This document shows, piece by piece, positions 32,988 through 44,649 of a stretch of 64,000 nt of DNA. The DNA is from Xylogone sp. PMI_703. Taxonomy: Eukaryota > Ascomycota > Leotiomycetes. The DNA lies in NCBI GenBank assembly GCA_021399445.1, contig JAJTUQ010000012.1, positions 384,501 through 448,500 on the forward strand. The letters run 5' to 3'. The position numbers and the translations under genes were made by a program. A model generated the notes under the pieces. That model saw only the letters and a program-made list of their open reading frames with translations. It ran no database searches and was not told the origin of the DNA. The stretch's first letter is position 1. Every line of letters starts with the position of its first letter.

Positions 32988-34090
32988 AGTAGTAGACCAT
33001 AGTAGTAGAGTATAGCAGTGAAGGGAAATAGCTTAAAAGCAGCATGAAAGCCTTTAAATATTATTGGAGGTGGCCCCTGCCCACATAACAGGTGATGGTG
33101 TGGCGATATCACCTCACATTTAACAATTAAAAGGCCCTGTGGGCAGTACGCATCCAAGATAGCCATCAGGCAGTGAATTACCAGCCGACTAAACGCGCGG
33201 AGAAATAGCCAATTCCGTATAAGCCAGGAGCACAGTCAATAGTCATGTGTCCAATTCCATAAGCTTTTGGCCGTCGGCACAAACCGCTACTAATTGTCAG
33301 CCCACTGTTTTGAAGCATGCAAACGAGTTGGCCCCTTACCACGGCTGGCCAGTCTCCAGTCTTGGAAATTTTATTCTAACTTTGTTGTTACCTTTGCCAT
33401 TCCTGGATATTTGCTGTTGGTCTTGTGAGCCGGTTTCTTGGCAGCTATCAATTTTCTTGGACAGCGTGAGGGAGAACCCCTTCAATTTGCTGACGGATAA
33501 ACTTCTGCAACCCCGCTCAGGCAGACATAAGAAGAGCAAAGTTATGCCTGGAAAACTGGCCAGAGTTTACTATCACTTTAATGAATCGATAAGAGGAAGG
33601 AATTATAAGAACATGGCCATCCGAGCCTTACCTTATGGAAGATGAATGACCCATTTTTCTTCAAGTAGCAACCGAGTCAATCGATTAATTTAGTGCGAGG
33701 AGCGATATACGAAGGGAGCCAGGATTTGCAAATGTCACCGCCAAAGAAAGTGGGACTGCTGGTGCTGGTTTTCCGTGGGGCCATCTTCGCCAACTAACAA
33801 AGGGGGCGAGAGCGGGAATAGCGCGAAATTCGCCAATGTGCTAGTAACGCACATTACAAGCCAATTAATATGATTTCAGCGGACATACTTTTACAGCTCC
33901 TGGAAATGATCTTCAGACGATCGGGTTGGGTTACTTTCTATCCGAAACACCTCTCAAGCGATTGCAAGGAAGATATGCTCTGATCTTTCGAGGACCATGG
34001 CAAGTGGACATGACCCTCAAACAAATCAACTCCAGAATCAGGCAGAAACAGGCCTACTGTTCCCAATAAGCAGCTCAATTCATAGCGACT
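32988..34090. other. Gap without supported genes
   Basis: Upstream flank of the Tc1-like relic. One plus-strand frame of 132 codons (33247-33645) has no recognised motif and overlaps an equally long minus-strand frame; I do not call it. Confidence 0.35.
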
Positions 34091-35533
34091 TTCATCCGCA
34101 CCATCAAAACAACCCAGGGTATGTTATAATAAATTCGTCGCTCCGAGAGTCAGGAGTGTTCCTAACTCTTATCAAAAGAATTCTGGCACTGGTCAACCGA
34201 GTCACCAGGTCCGACCCAAGCAAAAGCCTAGGTCTCAAGGAGAGAATCGCGATCATTCGAAAACTAGCGTGGAAAGTGCTGAAAGAGGGCAGCTAATTCC
34301 TAGCCACATTTCAATCGGTGAAATCGTATCTTCTTTAGATCCATTTTGTTTCATCACAAAAGATTTAAAACGAGATGCGCAACTATTTCTTCAATTCTGT
34401 GAGAAGAATTAATTGTTCAGCTGCCGATAAATCGCTTACAAGTATTCATAGATCTGATGAATATGTCAGAAAGGGCGTATGGTATTAAAGAAAATGCATT
34501 GTTCTGTCCAGTTCGCGAGGTTAGCTTTGCTATAGCACAAACCTCACCACTAACAGTTGACTGGATGATACTTACAGCTGAAACGTGGCTTGACACGCTC
34601 CGGGGAAATCAAGCTTCGTTATCGACAATTCGTCGAAAATCATTAGTCTATAAATCATTACAGAAAGCGTTAATGGGCATCTCGAAGCCATCCGATGCCA
34701 TGCTCAATGGAATAATTATGGCTGTGATCGCAGAATCGCGAATATCAGCTCCAGGCATAGCAGCTGTACACCTACGAGGCTACGAAGAAGTCATACGAGC
34801 GAGAGGGAGTCTCAGAAAGATGATTTTATCGTCTTCATCTCCATTCCCCTATACAAGCCATGTGATGCCATACTTACTCTGCGAACCGTTGTTTGCCGAT
34901 CAAGTTTACGGGGACGATACTACCGGAGTCATCTGGGGCACTCTACAGCTACTTATTATGGAAAAAAATCCCATTGAACCGGCTGATCTATTCTACTCGA
35001 TATTTCCTGACAGCTATTCCCCCATCTTTCCGCTGGAGAATTTTGAACTAACTCCAGGAATCTGTCTTTATCTGACCTCTGGGCTGTTTGGCCCCTATTT
35101 GAGGTCTACATTGAGAGGATATAACCGGTACAGTGAAAAGACTTCGCACTTTGCGGTGCTTTTCATCATTACATCGACACTTTGGATATTGAAAGACGAC
35201 AGCGTGCTATTACCCATATTTTTTGACAGATTTCACATCTTGTTTCATGGGACGAGCTTCAGTAACACAGCTGGAGTGAATTCGCTCACGATGGAGGGAT
35301 TCATGTGACTTGTGATTAAAGCGGCCTTCGACACATACGCATCCCAGGATGATAAGCAAACTGCGTTAAAATACCAAGCGAATTTAATTGTCGGTCTTGC
35401 CTCAGCTCTTAAACTCTTCGGCGCGTGTCTCGGGTCCGTCAGATTGAAGATTATTGATATGCTCTGCTGTTTTCTTTCCGGCAAGAGTGTCCGTAGCATA
35501 ACGGTATTGTCGGGCAAGGTTAGAGAACTATGA
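34091..35533 (+). pseudogene. Fungal regulator-like protein (TF-domain-2 style), one nonsense codon
   Basis: A frame running …QVRPKQKPRSQG…GQLIPSHISIGEIVSSLDPF to 34398 joins through a probable 44-bp intron (34399-34442, GTGAGA…CAAG) to FIDLMNMSERAYGIKENALFCPV and then a long open stretch to 35305. Landmarks are SLDPF followed by RDAQLFLQF, and VHLRGYEEVIRARGSLRKMI, which resembles the HL.G...l...RGGL core of fungal regulator-like proteins that often lack a zinc cluster. TGA at 35306-35308 cuts the frame, but it stays open for another 75 codons to 35533; CGA to TGA would explain it. The N-terminus is unclear. It may be a recently killed gene or a slightly shortened one. Confidence 0.5.
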
Positions 35534-36573
35534 TTTCAGTATCTGGAATTGCTATCAAGGTTTTCAAATTTTCCAGAGTCAGTCAGTAGCTTATGCGACG
35601 TAAATCAAGGATATGTTCAGAACTTTTTCTCTGATGATTCACATCAGATAATGCTACTTCCACCACCCGTCACGGGATGGGACAAGGAATTCCGTGACTC
35701 TTTAATCCATAAAATAGCAATTAATAAGAATCATATAAACCGCCTCGTTTGAATGTTGCATAAGAGCGAACTCTGAGTACAGGAATTGAATGGGGGCTAC
35801 AGTTACAATATTCCTTCAATATTTGGTTCGGGTCTAGAAGGATACTTTGAATCTTCACATTTAAAGGATCGTATGGTTAATACTGTAGGATAGCAGCGGC
35901 TGGCCGCGATACATGTGATTGTATCTCGTACATTATCTGTCAGGAAAACAGAATTCCAAAATTTAATTTACAGATTAATGCTCGCATTAATACTCGCATT
36001 AATACTCGCATCAATTCTCTTGGTTTTGCCGTCAGCTTATGACTTGTATTTGGAATGTCCATTTTTGGTGTCCGATTGTCATCGAATCACCCAATCATCT
36101 CTGCGTGACTTTCGTAGGGTCGTGATATTTTCCTTGATTCAATTTATTATTTCCCCGGCCTGTATCATTTTCCCGATCTGTTTTCCGATCGATTCCCATT
36201 TTGAAACAATCATAGCTACCTTTGCGCGGTGCTGTCGTCTCTCATCTCTCTTAAATTGGACGGCAGGTGTGGGAAAATACTAGTCCAAATTAGGCAAATG
36301 ACATTGCAATACGAATAACGTCTTTGGTTAGGCAGTCTTTGACTTCCGGTGTTAGTTCCCACACGTGCGTTATTACCGACAATACCTGTCATACTACGAG
36401 GTTAAAAGTAATTCCAGAAGAACATACCCCCACTTAGTCGGGCCAGAAATCAGTACATGCACATGATTATATGATATATGTCACAATCATTTTTATTGTG
36501 CGTGAACTCCAGAACTGAGCTGGAACCCCAAGCCCAACACTATTGACTTGTGGCATAACCATTAGGTAACGTA
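35534..36573. other. Gap with a short tandem repeat
   Basis: Mostly featureless. A 13-bp unit (ATTAATACTCGCA type) is repeated three times at about 35975-36012. A plus-strand frame across it (35915-36283) has a hydrophobic run but no recognised family. Confidence 0.4.
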
Positions 36574-36624
36574 ATTCCCTGTCTCACCGGCCACTGAAAT
36601 TTACGGCAAAATCAACAATTTCGG

Positions 36625-36632
36625 GTTTCAAT
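36625..36632. repeat. Left target duplication of hAT2
   Basis: GTTTCAAT, repeated exactly at 39359-39366 on the other side of the element. Eight bases is the diagnostic hAT duplication length. Confidence 0.95.
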
Positions 36633-39358
36633 TAGGGATCGGCGTAGTTATGCGGTTAAGTTACAGTTACAGTTACCGAATTTAAATGCAGTGAAGTTAT
36701 GCAGTTAAATTTTGGCTAGTCTTCTGCAGTTAAGTTAAGTTACTGTGTGCGGACTGCAGTTGCTGCATAACTGCCAGTTAACAAGGCTCACGTGAACGCC
36801 TTACCATTCACATCAAATTATGTACATGACAAATAATAATCTCGGAGCAACATCAGTATTCTCATGGTTTCGGCATTCATACGGTGTCGTCGTAGTCCTA
36901 GCAGATCTCTTCCCCCAGAGAACAAACGTTCTACGGAAACCTCTGATCCAGGAATTGGCAGATAATGACGAGCGACCTGAGCCATGCAAGGATACTCCTC
37001 CTTGTGACCATTCCACCACGAAAGCAGCCAATTGTCGTGGCCCTTGGCCAATACGTGAGGAAGAGGGATAGCAGGAGTGTCAAAATATCGGTCGATATCT
37101 GATACAAATACCGGTGGTGCTTGAGGTTGGAGCTTAGAGAACATACGGGATTCCAAGGATTGTGGCTCCAAAAGCGTTGGTGATATTGCTGGCAATGCTG
37201 GCTCAGGACTTGAATATTGATACTGCTCATGAAGCTCTTCTCGAAGGCCCTGAATTAGAATTCGTGCATCGGACTTGGGGAGCTCATGTTCTAAAAGCCG
37301 AGTTTTAACTCGAGGATCCAGGATTGCGGCTGCGTAGTAGGTATTAGAATCGTCCATGAAAGAGTAATACTTTTGGTATTTGTCGATAGCTGATTTAGCT
37401 GCGAATGCAACATCGGGGTCGAAATCCTGGAAGTCCCTCTCTCTATCCCTGATTTCTTGTAATAGATCAGAGAGCTCGTAGTATACCGCCAAAGATAAAC
37501 TAATCTGTGGTTTTTGGGTTAACACAAGCCTGGTAAACTCATCGAATCGTTGAAGTGCTTTGTGGATTTGCTGAAGACGTGTCCAATCTTGGATGGAAAA
37601 CTGAGGGAGGATGGGGTAAGTCTTGAGATATTCAAAGATTTGTCGTTTTGACTGGAGACCTTGATCTAACATTCGGAAAACCGAGTTCCATCGAGTTTCA
37701 ACATCGTATTCAATATATCGTTCGGCAAGATTGGCATCTCGACAAGCGTTCTTTCATTGTTGTCGACGTAGAGGTGATCGAGCCAGCCAAATAACAAGAA
37801 CTCGAAGCCTTGCAAGCGCACTCAATTCTGGAATTCGTTTCCCATCCCTAATTTGCTCACAGACGTTGCCTGCAGACTCTATATCGCCGGTTTTTAAAGC
37901 GGAAAGGAACTCCTTTACGATCAGATTAAGAATATGTGCAAGGCAACGAACAAAACTATCAAGCCCGCGAAATCGCAATGGTGTGTGCAAGTTCTCGATA
38001 TCGTCAAACTCTAATTCGAATCTCTTAGAAAGATTCTCGTATAGAGTGTAACAAAGAGTCTCATTGCAGCTTGCATTATCGGCCGTGATGGTCAAGAGTT
38101 TGGACTCGAGATTTAGCTCCAGAAGCATATTCTCAACTACCTCGGCAAGATTCTCTCCACTATGCTCTCCTTGGATCTCCGCAAATTCAAGAACCCGCTC
38201 CTTGTATTCAAAGTTCGTTGTTAGCCAATGTCCGATAATTGCAAGAATCGACAAGTGGTTCTTGCTCGTCCAAGCATCTAAAGAAAGCGCAATGGTTTGA
38301 CATGTTTCAGCTAACTCTTCCTTAACGATGCTTCTATATTTCACAAATTCCTTCTCCACATATCGTTTGTAGGTGGTTGCAGACTGAAAAGGCGGATCAA
38401 CGCTGGGAATATCTTCAAAGATTTTACGAAATGAAGCAGTCTCGACGGCTACAAAAGGTTGCATAGTGATAACTCCCCATCGGCAAACATTTTCTTGAAG
38501 CTGTTGCTGCACATTTTGAGGAGATGTAGCCTGGGCAGGACTAGGCCTAACAAAAGACAAAAGAGAGGATTGTTGGGATAATTGGCCTGTGGGACTTTCT
38601 CGGGTGATATTGTGCTTAGAGCTCAAATGCAAGGCCAAGTTGCTGGTCGATCCTCCTCTTCTGGATTCCAGAATTCTCCAATTACAACCAGGATGCTGGC
38701 AATATATATCCTTCTCTTTCCTTGCCTTTTTCGTTCGTGAATCGACAAAAGTCTCGTTTTCTCGCGGGATGATCTGGAACATATTCCATAGCCAAGAGCT
38801 CTGCTCGGGACGAGCCTTTTTACGTGGCGGCGGAGGAGTCTGGGATAGAAAATCGCCATCCAAAAGCCCGGAAGGTTGGATTTGTGATATCGATTCGCTA
38901 GGAGCAATGGAAGAAGAAAATGACAGCTCTGAAGGATCTACAGTTTTCAAAGATGTGTCTTCTAGAAATGGTGCAAGGGCAGGAAGGTCCTCTATGGTAA
39001 TACGATCTTCTGGGTAGGCCTCTTCATCGCTGCCGTCGTTGAGGATTCGATAATTCAGTCTTTTTTGGCGGGTTTCCATATTTAAGTCTACGGTAGTCAT
39101 CTGTACAGTAATGGTGATGATTGTACATCAAGTGTTATCGAGTTTCCCGGTAAAGTCAACCTACCTAAATATTATCTTACGGACGCAGTTAATAACTGCG
39201 TAACTCCCAGTCATTGTCTGCCAGTTAAAAATTGCAGTTACAGTTACGATTTTTGACTACAGTTAAGTTATGCAGCTAATTCTCTTATAAAGTTGCAGCT
39301 GCAGTTACAGTTATAGTTAGCCTAAAAGTATGCAGTAACTTAACTGTGCCGATCCCTA
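36633..39358 (-). mobile_element. hAT transposon 2, 2726 bp, perfect 8-bp target duplication
   Basis: The terminal inverted repeat starts TAGGGATCGGC at both ends. Behind it, both sides carry clusters of GCAGTTAAGTTACAGTTACAG-like words (36650-36780 and 39190-39350), apparently subterminal transposase sites. The flanking GTTTCAAT copies are identical. One minus-strand transposase occupies the inside and has a single nonsense codon. The TIRs are unrelated to those of hAT1 and hAT3. Confidence 0.93.
36818..39100 (-). pseudogene. hAT2 transposase with one TGA
   Basis: The frame runs from 39100 to 36818 and is interrupted only by TGA at 37754-37756, where CGA to TGA would restore reading; total about 760 codons. 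N-terminal BED finger: YCQHPGCNWRILESRRGGST…HLSSKH. First catalytic Asp in IALSLDAWTSKNHLS, second in LTITADNASCNETL, RW motif in YDVETRWNSVFRM just after the stop, and a dimerisation domain with WWNGHKEEYPCMAQVARHYLPIPGSEVSVERLFSGG. No intron is needed. With a single transition the element changes from dead to complete, so it was lost recently and could still be mobilised in trans. Confidence 0.9.
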
Positions 39359-39366
39359 GTTTCAAT
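39359..39366. repeat. Right target duplication of hAT2
   Basis: GTTTCAAT, identical to the copy at 36625-36632. Confidence 0.95.
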
Positions 39367-39702
39367 AACTCCACCATAACACATTTTGATATAATCAAAT
39401 TTGGTTGGATTGCTCTAAATTTCCTTAGATTTATCTTTATGATTTTTAATTTTGATTGAAGTAAAAAATATATACTATGATCTAAATTTATATTAAGTAT
39501 TTTGGTGAAAGTCTTACGATATTTTAATATCCAAACAATCTAAATCTTTTATTGTTGTAAATATAATTAAATAAATCAGTAAAATCCAAAATTTTAAGGC
39601 ATAATTTAATGTTGTGGTGGAGTTATTAAACTTCAAAACTTGTTTATTTTCCCGTAAATTTCTGTGGCCGGTAAGAAAGGGTGGCCGGTGGGACAGGGAA
39701 TA

Positions 39703-40083
39703 CAACATACCAAACTGATCATGTAATTAAATTGAAAAATTCATAGGCAGTAACTTACCTGCAGTGTTGCCTTATCTCCGACTCTTAACAGGCAACGATA
39801 TGACCTAATTTGCCACATACTAACGTGACTAAGCTAGCCTAGATCACCTATTTAGGGCCCCCTGGTCACGGAAATGCGATGGAATATTCCTCCAGGCGTA
39901 TAGAAGAAGTAATACGTCCTCAGATCCTTAGCGTGTACATTCAGGTGGAAGTTGAGAAGATGGATAATAAAAGGGTTCCAAAATCGATCCGTGAACGTAG
40001 ACAGGAAGTCCTAGGAATCTATTCTTTCTTCAATCCTATCACTCCAGGGTATGGAAAAGAGAAAGTCCAGGTTAAGAAAAGAG
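39703..40083. other. Gap upstream of the bZIP-like pseudogene
   Basis: No supported gene. The last part (39880-40083) may belong to the N-terminal coding region of the downstream regulator, but stops and a frame change prevent a clear model. Confidence 0.35.
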
Positions 40084-41446
40084 AATCGGGGGCGAAAAGA
40101 GGCAACGACAAGTTCGTAAAGCCCAGCCGTGAGTTTCTCGTCTTCCTTGATCCTATGAAATTCAATTAAATTAAATTACTGCTTTAGGAACTATATACAG
40201 CGAATACGGGATTATATGAGTGCCCTGGAAGATGAAATTCTACGCCTTCGAAGATCAGAAAGACAACTTAATCAAATCAGTAACGACTGGAAACGATGTA
40301 GTATTGCGTTGATTGGTCAGTCAACAAATACCCCTTTGCAAGACCACTGGATTCGACAAATAAGGCCAGGAAGCTTTCTTTGGTTAGTCATCAATGAAAG
40401 TGCGCCAGGGCGACCTCGATATTTCCACATCGCCTCAACTCCCGCACCGTACTTTGAATGGATAAATATCTCTCCAACCTTAGAACTCTTTGACTCCTTG
40501 ACTCGCGAATTACTGTCTAACTGTATGTTGGGACCCTCCAATCCCGTCGTATCTCTCTGACACAGTGCGCCCTCCAGTCCACGAGAATGTCGCGCCGACC
40601 CTGGATATCACAGAATCACCCGGTAATGGATATGCCAAGCATATTCTACCTCTCTCTCTAGAGAGCGATATGGTCCGAAATGCAATCCTCGCTGTCTCTG
40701 CCAGCCAAATGCAGGCTAATAGAAAGGTTATGGCCCTTAGATCTCTGGAATACAGATCAGCTGCTCTGAGAGAACTGCAGCGATGTCCACAGAAACGGTC
40801 AGCAGATACCAGCGCTACATTAATGGCTCTGGCCACTATTCTTGCTTTATTGATTGACGACATGATCAGCGAGAGCAAAGATTTAGCTGCCTTAGTGAGG
40901 CTCGCGGACTCATGGAACATCATGAACCCTTCGAACAACGATCGATCACACGAATCACTGCGTGAATTTATGTTGGATCAGATACAAATGTACAGTACGG
41001 TTACTGTCGTCTAGACTGCCCTGTCCCTGTTCCTAGTAGTGCTAATCTGATCTGTCTATGGGATACAGGATGAAAACGCTAGTACATCCGCTCTACAAAT
41101 TCACAAAATCTTACGGCCAAACAAAAAAAGCGACTGCATCAAAAGTTTCCACTCATCTCCCTCTAAGTCACTCGAAACTGTACGGCGTTTTTGAAATGCT
41201 GGAAAGTGCTACAAGCCAGGCTTGTTCTATTCACGGCTACTGGGCATATTCCACTCCGACAGAAAACGCTCTTGAGCCGGCTGCTACAGTAACCGATCTG
41301 GACGTATTGCTAGACAACCTTCAGTCCACCGTTAGTGGTATACCGCCATTTGCCCCCGGAGAGAACTCACTTATCTGGGTCTATTCTATTGCGGTATCAC
41401 GGAGCACTCGACCAAAACACTGTGCCTTCTTCACATCACGATTGGC

Positions 41447-41454
41447 AGAGTTGT
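41447..41454. repeat. Left target duplication of hAT3
   Basis: AGAGTTGT, repeated exactly at 43908-43915. Confidence 0.95.
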
Positions 41455-43907
41455 CAGGGTGGTTTTCGATAAACTCTTATCGATAACTAAGCGATAATTA
41501 TCGTTATCGCTTAAAAACCGATAATCGATAATTATTGAAAATTATCGATAAGGATCACCATTTCACCGCTTCTTGAATTTCTCTTTAATTTTTCTTCTCC
41601 GTACGACGATTTTTGGTTCTTTATCTTAAAACTATGGATGTTGAATCTAATTCATCACTTCTTGTACCTTCTACTACACAACAATCTTCTCAATCAAGAA
41701 CTCGGGGCACGTCCGCGCATTCAACATGGATTCACAGTCGTTGGGGTTGTACGGCTGATGGAGAGAATCCCAAAAAGTATTACTGTCTTCTTTGTGAACA
41801 AGAATCGAGGCCTAAAATCTATGCAACCGACATTTCTACAAATTTTCGAAATCATCTTAAGTCAGAACATACAATTGTTGTACAACGAGAACCAAGTCCT
41901 CTTCAGTCATCCATAATCAGCCAGTTACAGCAATTATACTTACAAGCACAGTCATCTGGCCAAACCAGCGAAGTTGATACTTTAGTATTTAAAAAACAGC
42001 TTGATCCGGATATAATCAATGAAGCTTTGATATCTTTGGTTGTTGTACGAAACCTTCCTTTTCGATTCATAGAATGGTCTGAGTTTCATGTCTTGTGTCA
42101 ATTACTCAACCCGGAATCCAAGGGCTTTATTACAACAGCTCACTCTCAAGTTGTAAAGAAGATAGAAGATGCCTGGATTAGCCATAAGGACATCATACGA
42201 CGGAAGCTCTAATCTGCAATTTCAAGCATTCATCTTTCCCTTGATATCTGGACCTCTCCACAAGGATACCTTCTTTTAGGTATTGTTGTACATTTTATTG
42301 AGCAACAAGATGAGAATCATGTAAAGGCCCTCATTGCTTTAAAAGAGGTTGGAGGTCATTCAGGAGAAGATTAATGGGCTATTTTACTCCCTGTTCTTGA
42401 AGATTATGGCATTGTACAACAGCTTGGGGCTATTGTTGGTGATAATGCTAGCACAAATGATACTCTTTGCCATCAAGTAAAAGCTTATATGGTTAATGAG
42501 CAAGGTATTAAATGGGATGCTGAGCATTGGCGAATTCGTTGCTCCAGGCATATCATCAATCTTGCTGTACAAACTATTCTCTTCTATAATGTCTTTGAAA
42601 TAGAAGAACTTGAGTTGTACGACGATTAAGAGAAGGAACAAAAGTTAAATGTAGACGAGGTGAAACAAAAGAGGGCTAAATTTCGGCTTTTAGGTCCACT
42701 AGGCCAGCTTCACAATATCATTGTGCATATCCGTGGTTCCCCTGCTCGGATTAAGTTATTTAAAGCCCTTGCCAATAGGCTTATTCCTCTTGATAATCGT
42801 ACAAGGTGGAATAGTTGGTATGTAATGGTGGAAGTTGCTCTTTCGCTTCATGTTGCAGTTGATACCTATTGTAAAGAGCACTTTGATGATCTTGAAAAGG
42901 ATTATCTTAGACCAAGAGATTGGGAGAAGCTTTGTACAATTAAGGATTTTCTTAAGCCATTTTACCGGGTTACTCTTGCAACTCAAGGAGATGCTGCAAC
43001 GATTGATTCCATACTTTTCAATATGGATGTTCTTATTGAATAGTTTAAGCAGGGAGTAGTAAGTAACTTTCTTTAAAAAAAAATAAGATATGTTAATTAT
43101 TGTATAATAGAAAAAACATGCTTCAAACAAAGACTTCTGTGTCCGTATTAAAAGGGGTTAAGAGATCTTTGACAAGTACTATAGCAAGACTGATCTTACC
43201 CCTCTTTATACTGCTGCTCTTATTCTTCACCCAGGTCGTCGTACAAGCTATATCAAGGCAAATTGGGAGAAGAAGTGGGTTTAGCCTACCTTGACAAAAG
43301 TGAGGAAGCTTTGGGAAGAATATCGAGAACAGATTCCTGGTCCCAGTGTTTCTCTATCATACAATAAGATAGACAAGCAGTCAAAGAGAAAAGAACTTAA
43401 TGACTATGATGAGATTGCTCAGAAACTTGTACAGTTTGGTCGGCCAGCAAGTCAAGATGAATATGAGGACTATTGTCACAGAGAGCCGTACGATCCTGGG
43501 AAATCGACAGCACTTTAATGGTGGCGTCAAGATGCTCAAAGAAAGCGCTGGCCAAGGCTCTCAGCTATGGCGCTTGATATTCTCTCGATTCCAGCTATGA
43601 GTAGTGAACCAGAGCGAGTCTTTTCAGGTGGTCGTCGTACAGTAACATGGGACAGGACGCAAATAACTGCAGAGACTTTAGAGATGACAGAATGTTTAAA
43701 ATATTGGAAACGAAGTGGTATTTTAAAGAAACTTGTTGAGAGTTAATAAATTGTCAATTTAAATCGTTATACAATAAAGTGAGAATAAAGCTTTATGTTT
43801 ACTTAGCTTCGCTAATTTTTATCGCAATAATTCCGATAATTATCGTTATCGCATGATAAGAGCCGATTATCGATTGGCCCTTATCGCGCTTATCGAAAAC
43901 CACCCTG
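41455..43907 (+). mobile_element. hAT transposon 3, 2453 bp, perfect 8-bp target duplication
   Basis: An 18-bp terminal inverted repeat starts CAGGGTGGTTTTCGATAA at both ends. Behind it lie numerous (C)GATAA(T)/TTATCG words (41470-41560 and 43825-43900), the presumed subterminal transposase sites. The 8-bp duplication AGAGTTGT is perfect. The plus-strand transposase is heavily mutated. The insertion lies inside the coding region of a bZIP-like regulator. Confidence 0.93.
41613..43746 (+). pseudogene. hAT3 transposase with seven TAA/TAG stops
   Basis: Reading one frame with a probable intron at about 43057-43107 (GTAAGT…AATAG) recovers a whole hAT transposase: BED finger (YYCLLCEQES…FRNHLKSEH), first Asp in LSLDIWTSPQGY, second in IVGDNASTNDTL, RTRWNSWY, DFLKPFYRVT, and the dimerisation block RWPRLSAMALDILSIPAMSSEPERVFSGG. 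It is broken by stops at 42210, 42372, 42627, 43042, about 43159, about 43279 and 43516. Every one is TAA or TAG and none is TGA, as expected if CAA/CAG codons were hit by CpA-to-TpA change. It is clearly dead. Confidence 0.88.
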
Positions 43908-43915
43908 AGAGTTGT
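43908..43915. repeat. Right target duplication of hAT3
   Basis: AGAGTTGT, identical to 41447-41454. Confidence 0.95.
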
Positions 43916-43990
43916 TAAGCAGAATAGGACATCAAGACATCACGGGTTATCTGGCTGCAGTATCTGCGCCGCAAAATCTCCAATATTGAA

Positions 43991-44649
43991 TAGCCCGGAA
44001 AACTTTGACTTGCCCTCTTCCATGAGGGAGAAAGCTGTGATGAACATCTTGCGTGGGTCGGGTGTTGGGGGGTTTGGCGTTTCATACAATGTTGTCGGCT
44101 GAGCGAGGACTTATTGGCGAATCTGCCGGCGTCGGCACAGTTTATGGTGCCTTTCTCGGATGGTAGGCAGGAAGCAACATTTGGTCGTTAAAACCGATAC
44201 TGTGTTTAGAAGCTGCGCTATGCTGTTAGGCATTCGGCCATAGCCTCAGTTGCTTCCCGCTATCCATGATATTTAGCGGCATATATTTCTGCTTCATAAT
44301 GAAGTCTCCGTTCGGATTTGGTTATTCCAACAAATTATTTTGTAGGAGAGGAGCTGGGAGTATAGATAATCTGGAATTTCTAGATGTAATTATTTCGAAC
44401 TATGTGCATAGATATAATAAGTAATGACAAAGCCTATCCGATTGCCCAAGATTCTAATTTAGAGCATCTATTGTGATGCCCACTTCTTGACTCACAACTG
44501 CGATTAGATTGGTCAGATGAACTATAAAAGATTAAGATATTCTACAGCCACGACATATTATACTAGAATCAATCCCTGTGAGAGCTGGTGAGAGCTGGGG
44601 AGAGCTGGGTCCCAAAATCTCTTCCATATATATCCTTAAAGTTATAACA
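43991..44649. other. Gap with a short GAGAGCTGGG repeat
   Basis: No gene recognised. Three imperfect copies of GAGAGCTGG(T/G)G lie in tandem at about 44580-44607, just downstream of the regulator pseudogene that follows on the minus strand. Confidence 0.4.

Larger units (their letters stand above)
36574..39700. mobile_element. MITE of about 400 bp split by a hAT element
   Basis: The outer ends form a long inverted repeat. The left end reads ATTCCCTGTCTCACCGGCCA, then GAAATTTACGGCAAAATCAA. The complement of the right end reads TTCCCTGTCCCACCGGCCAC, then GAAATTTACGGGAAAATAAA, and both continue to AATAACTCCACCA. TA dinucleotides flank it (36572-36573 and 39701-39702). The right arm has an extra 18 bp repeating ACCGGCCAC. 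Removing the inserted hAT (36633-39358 plus one 8-bp duplication) leaves a non-coding AT-rich element of about 400 bp typical of a TA-targeting MITE. Confidence 0.78.
40084..43990 (+). pseudogene. bZIP-like regulator gene split by hAT3
   Basis: A basic stretch (RQRQVRKAQ, 40100-40128) joins across a 59-bp intron (40129-40187, GTGAGT…TTTAG) to NYIQRIRDYMSALEDEILRLRRSE, matching the basic region and leucine heptads of fungal bZIP proteins of the QVRRAQ type. A 44-bp intron (40520-40563, GTATGT…CTGACACAG) leads to RPPVHENVAPTLDITESPG and then LPLSLESDMVRNAILAVSASQ, a fungal-regulator-like helical region. A stop at 41012-41014 and a frame change follow. The frame 41058-41454 ends LAEL exactly at hAT3. 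After the transposon (from 43908) it continues in register as LSRIGHQDITGYLAAVSAPQNLQ to a TGA. The gene therefore was still coherent here when the transposon entered. Confidence 0.6.

Noticed and set aside
33247..33645. 132-codon plus-strand open frame
   Set aside because: No motif, long overlapping frame on the other strand, and no splice or promoter context; treated as chance.
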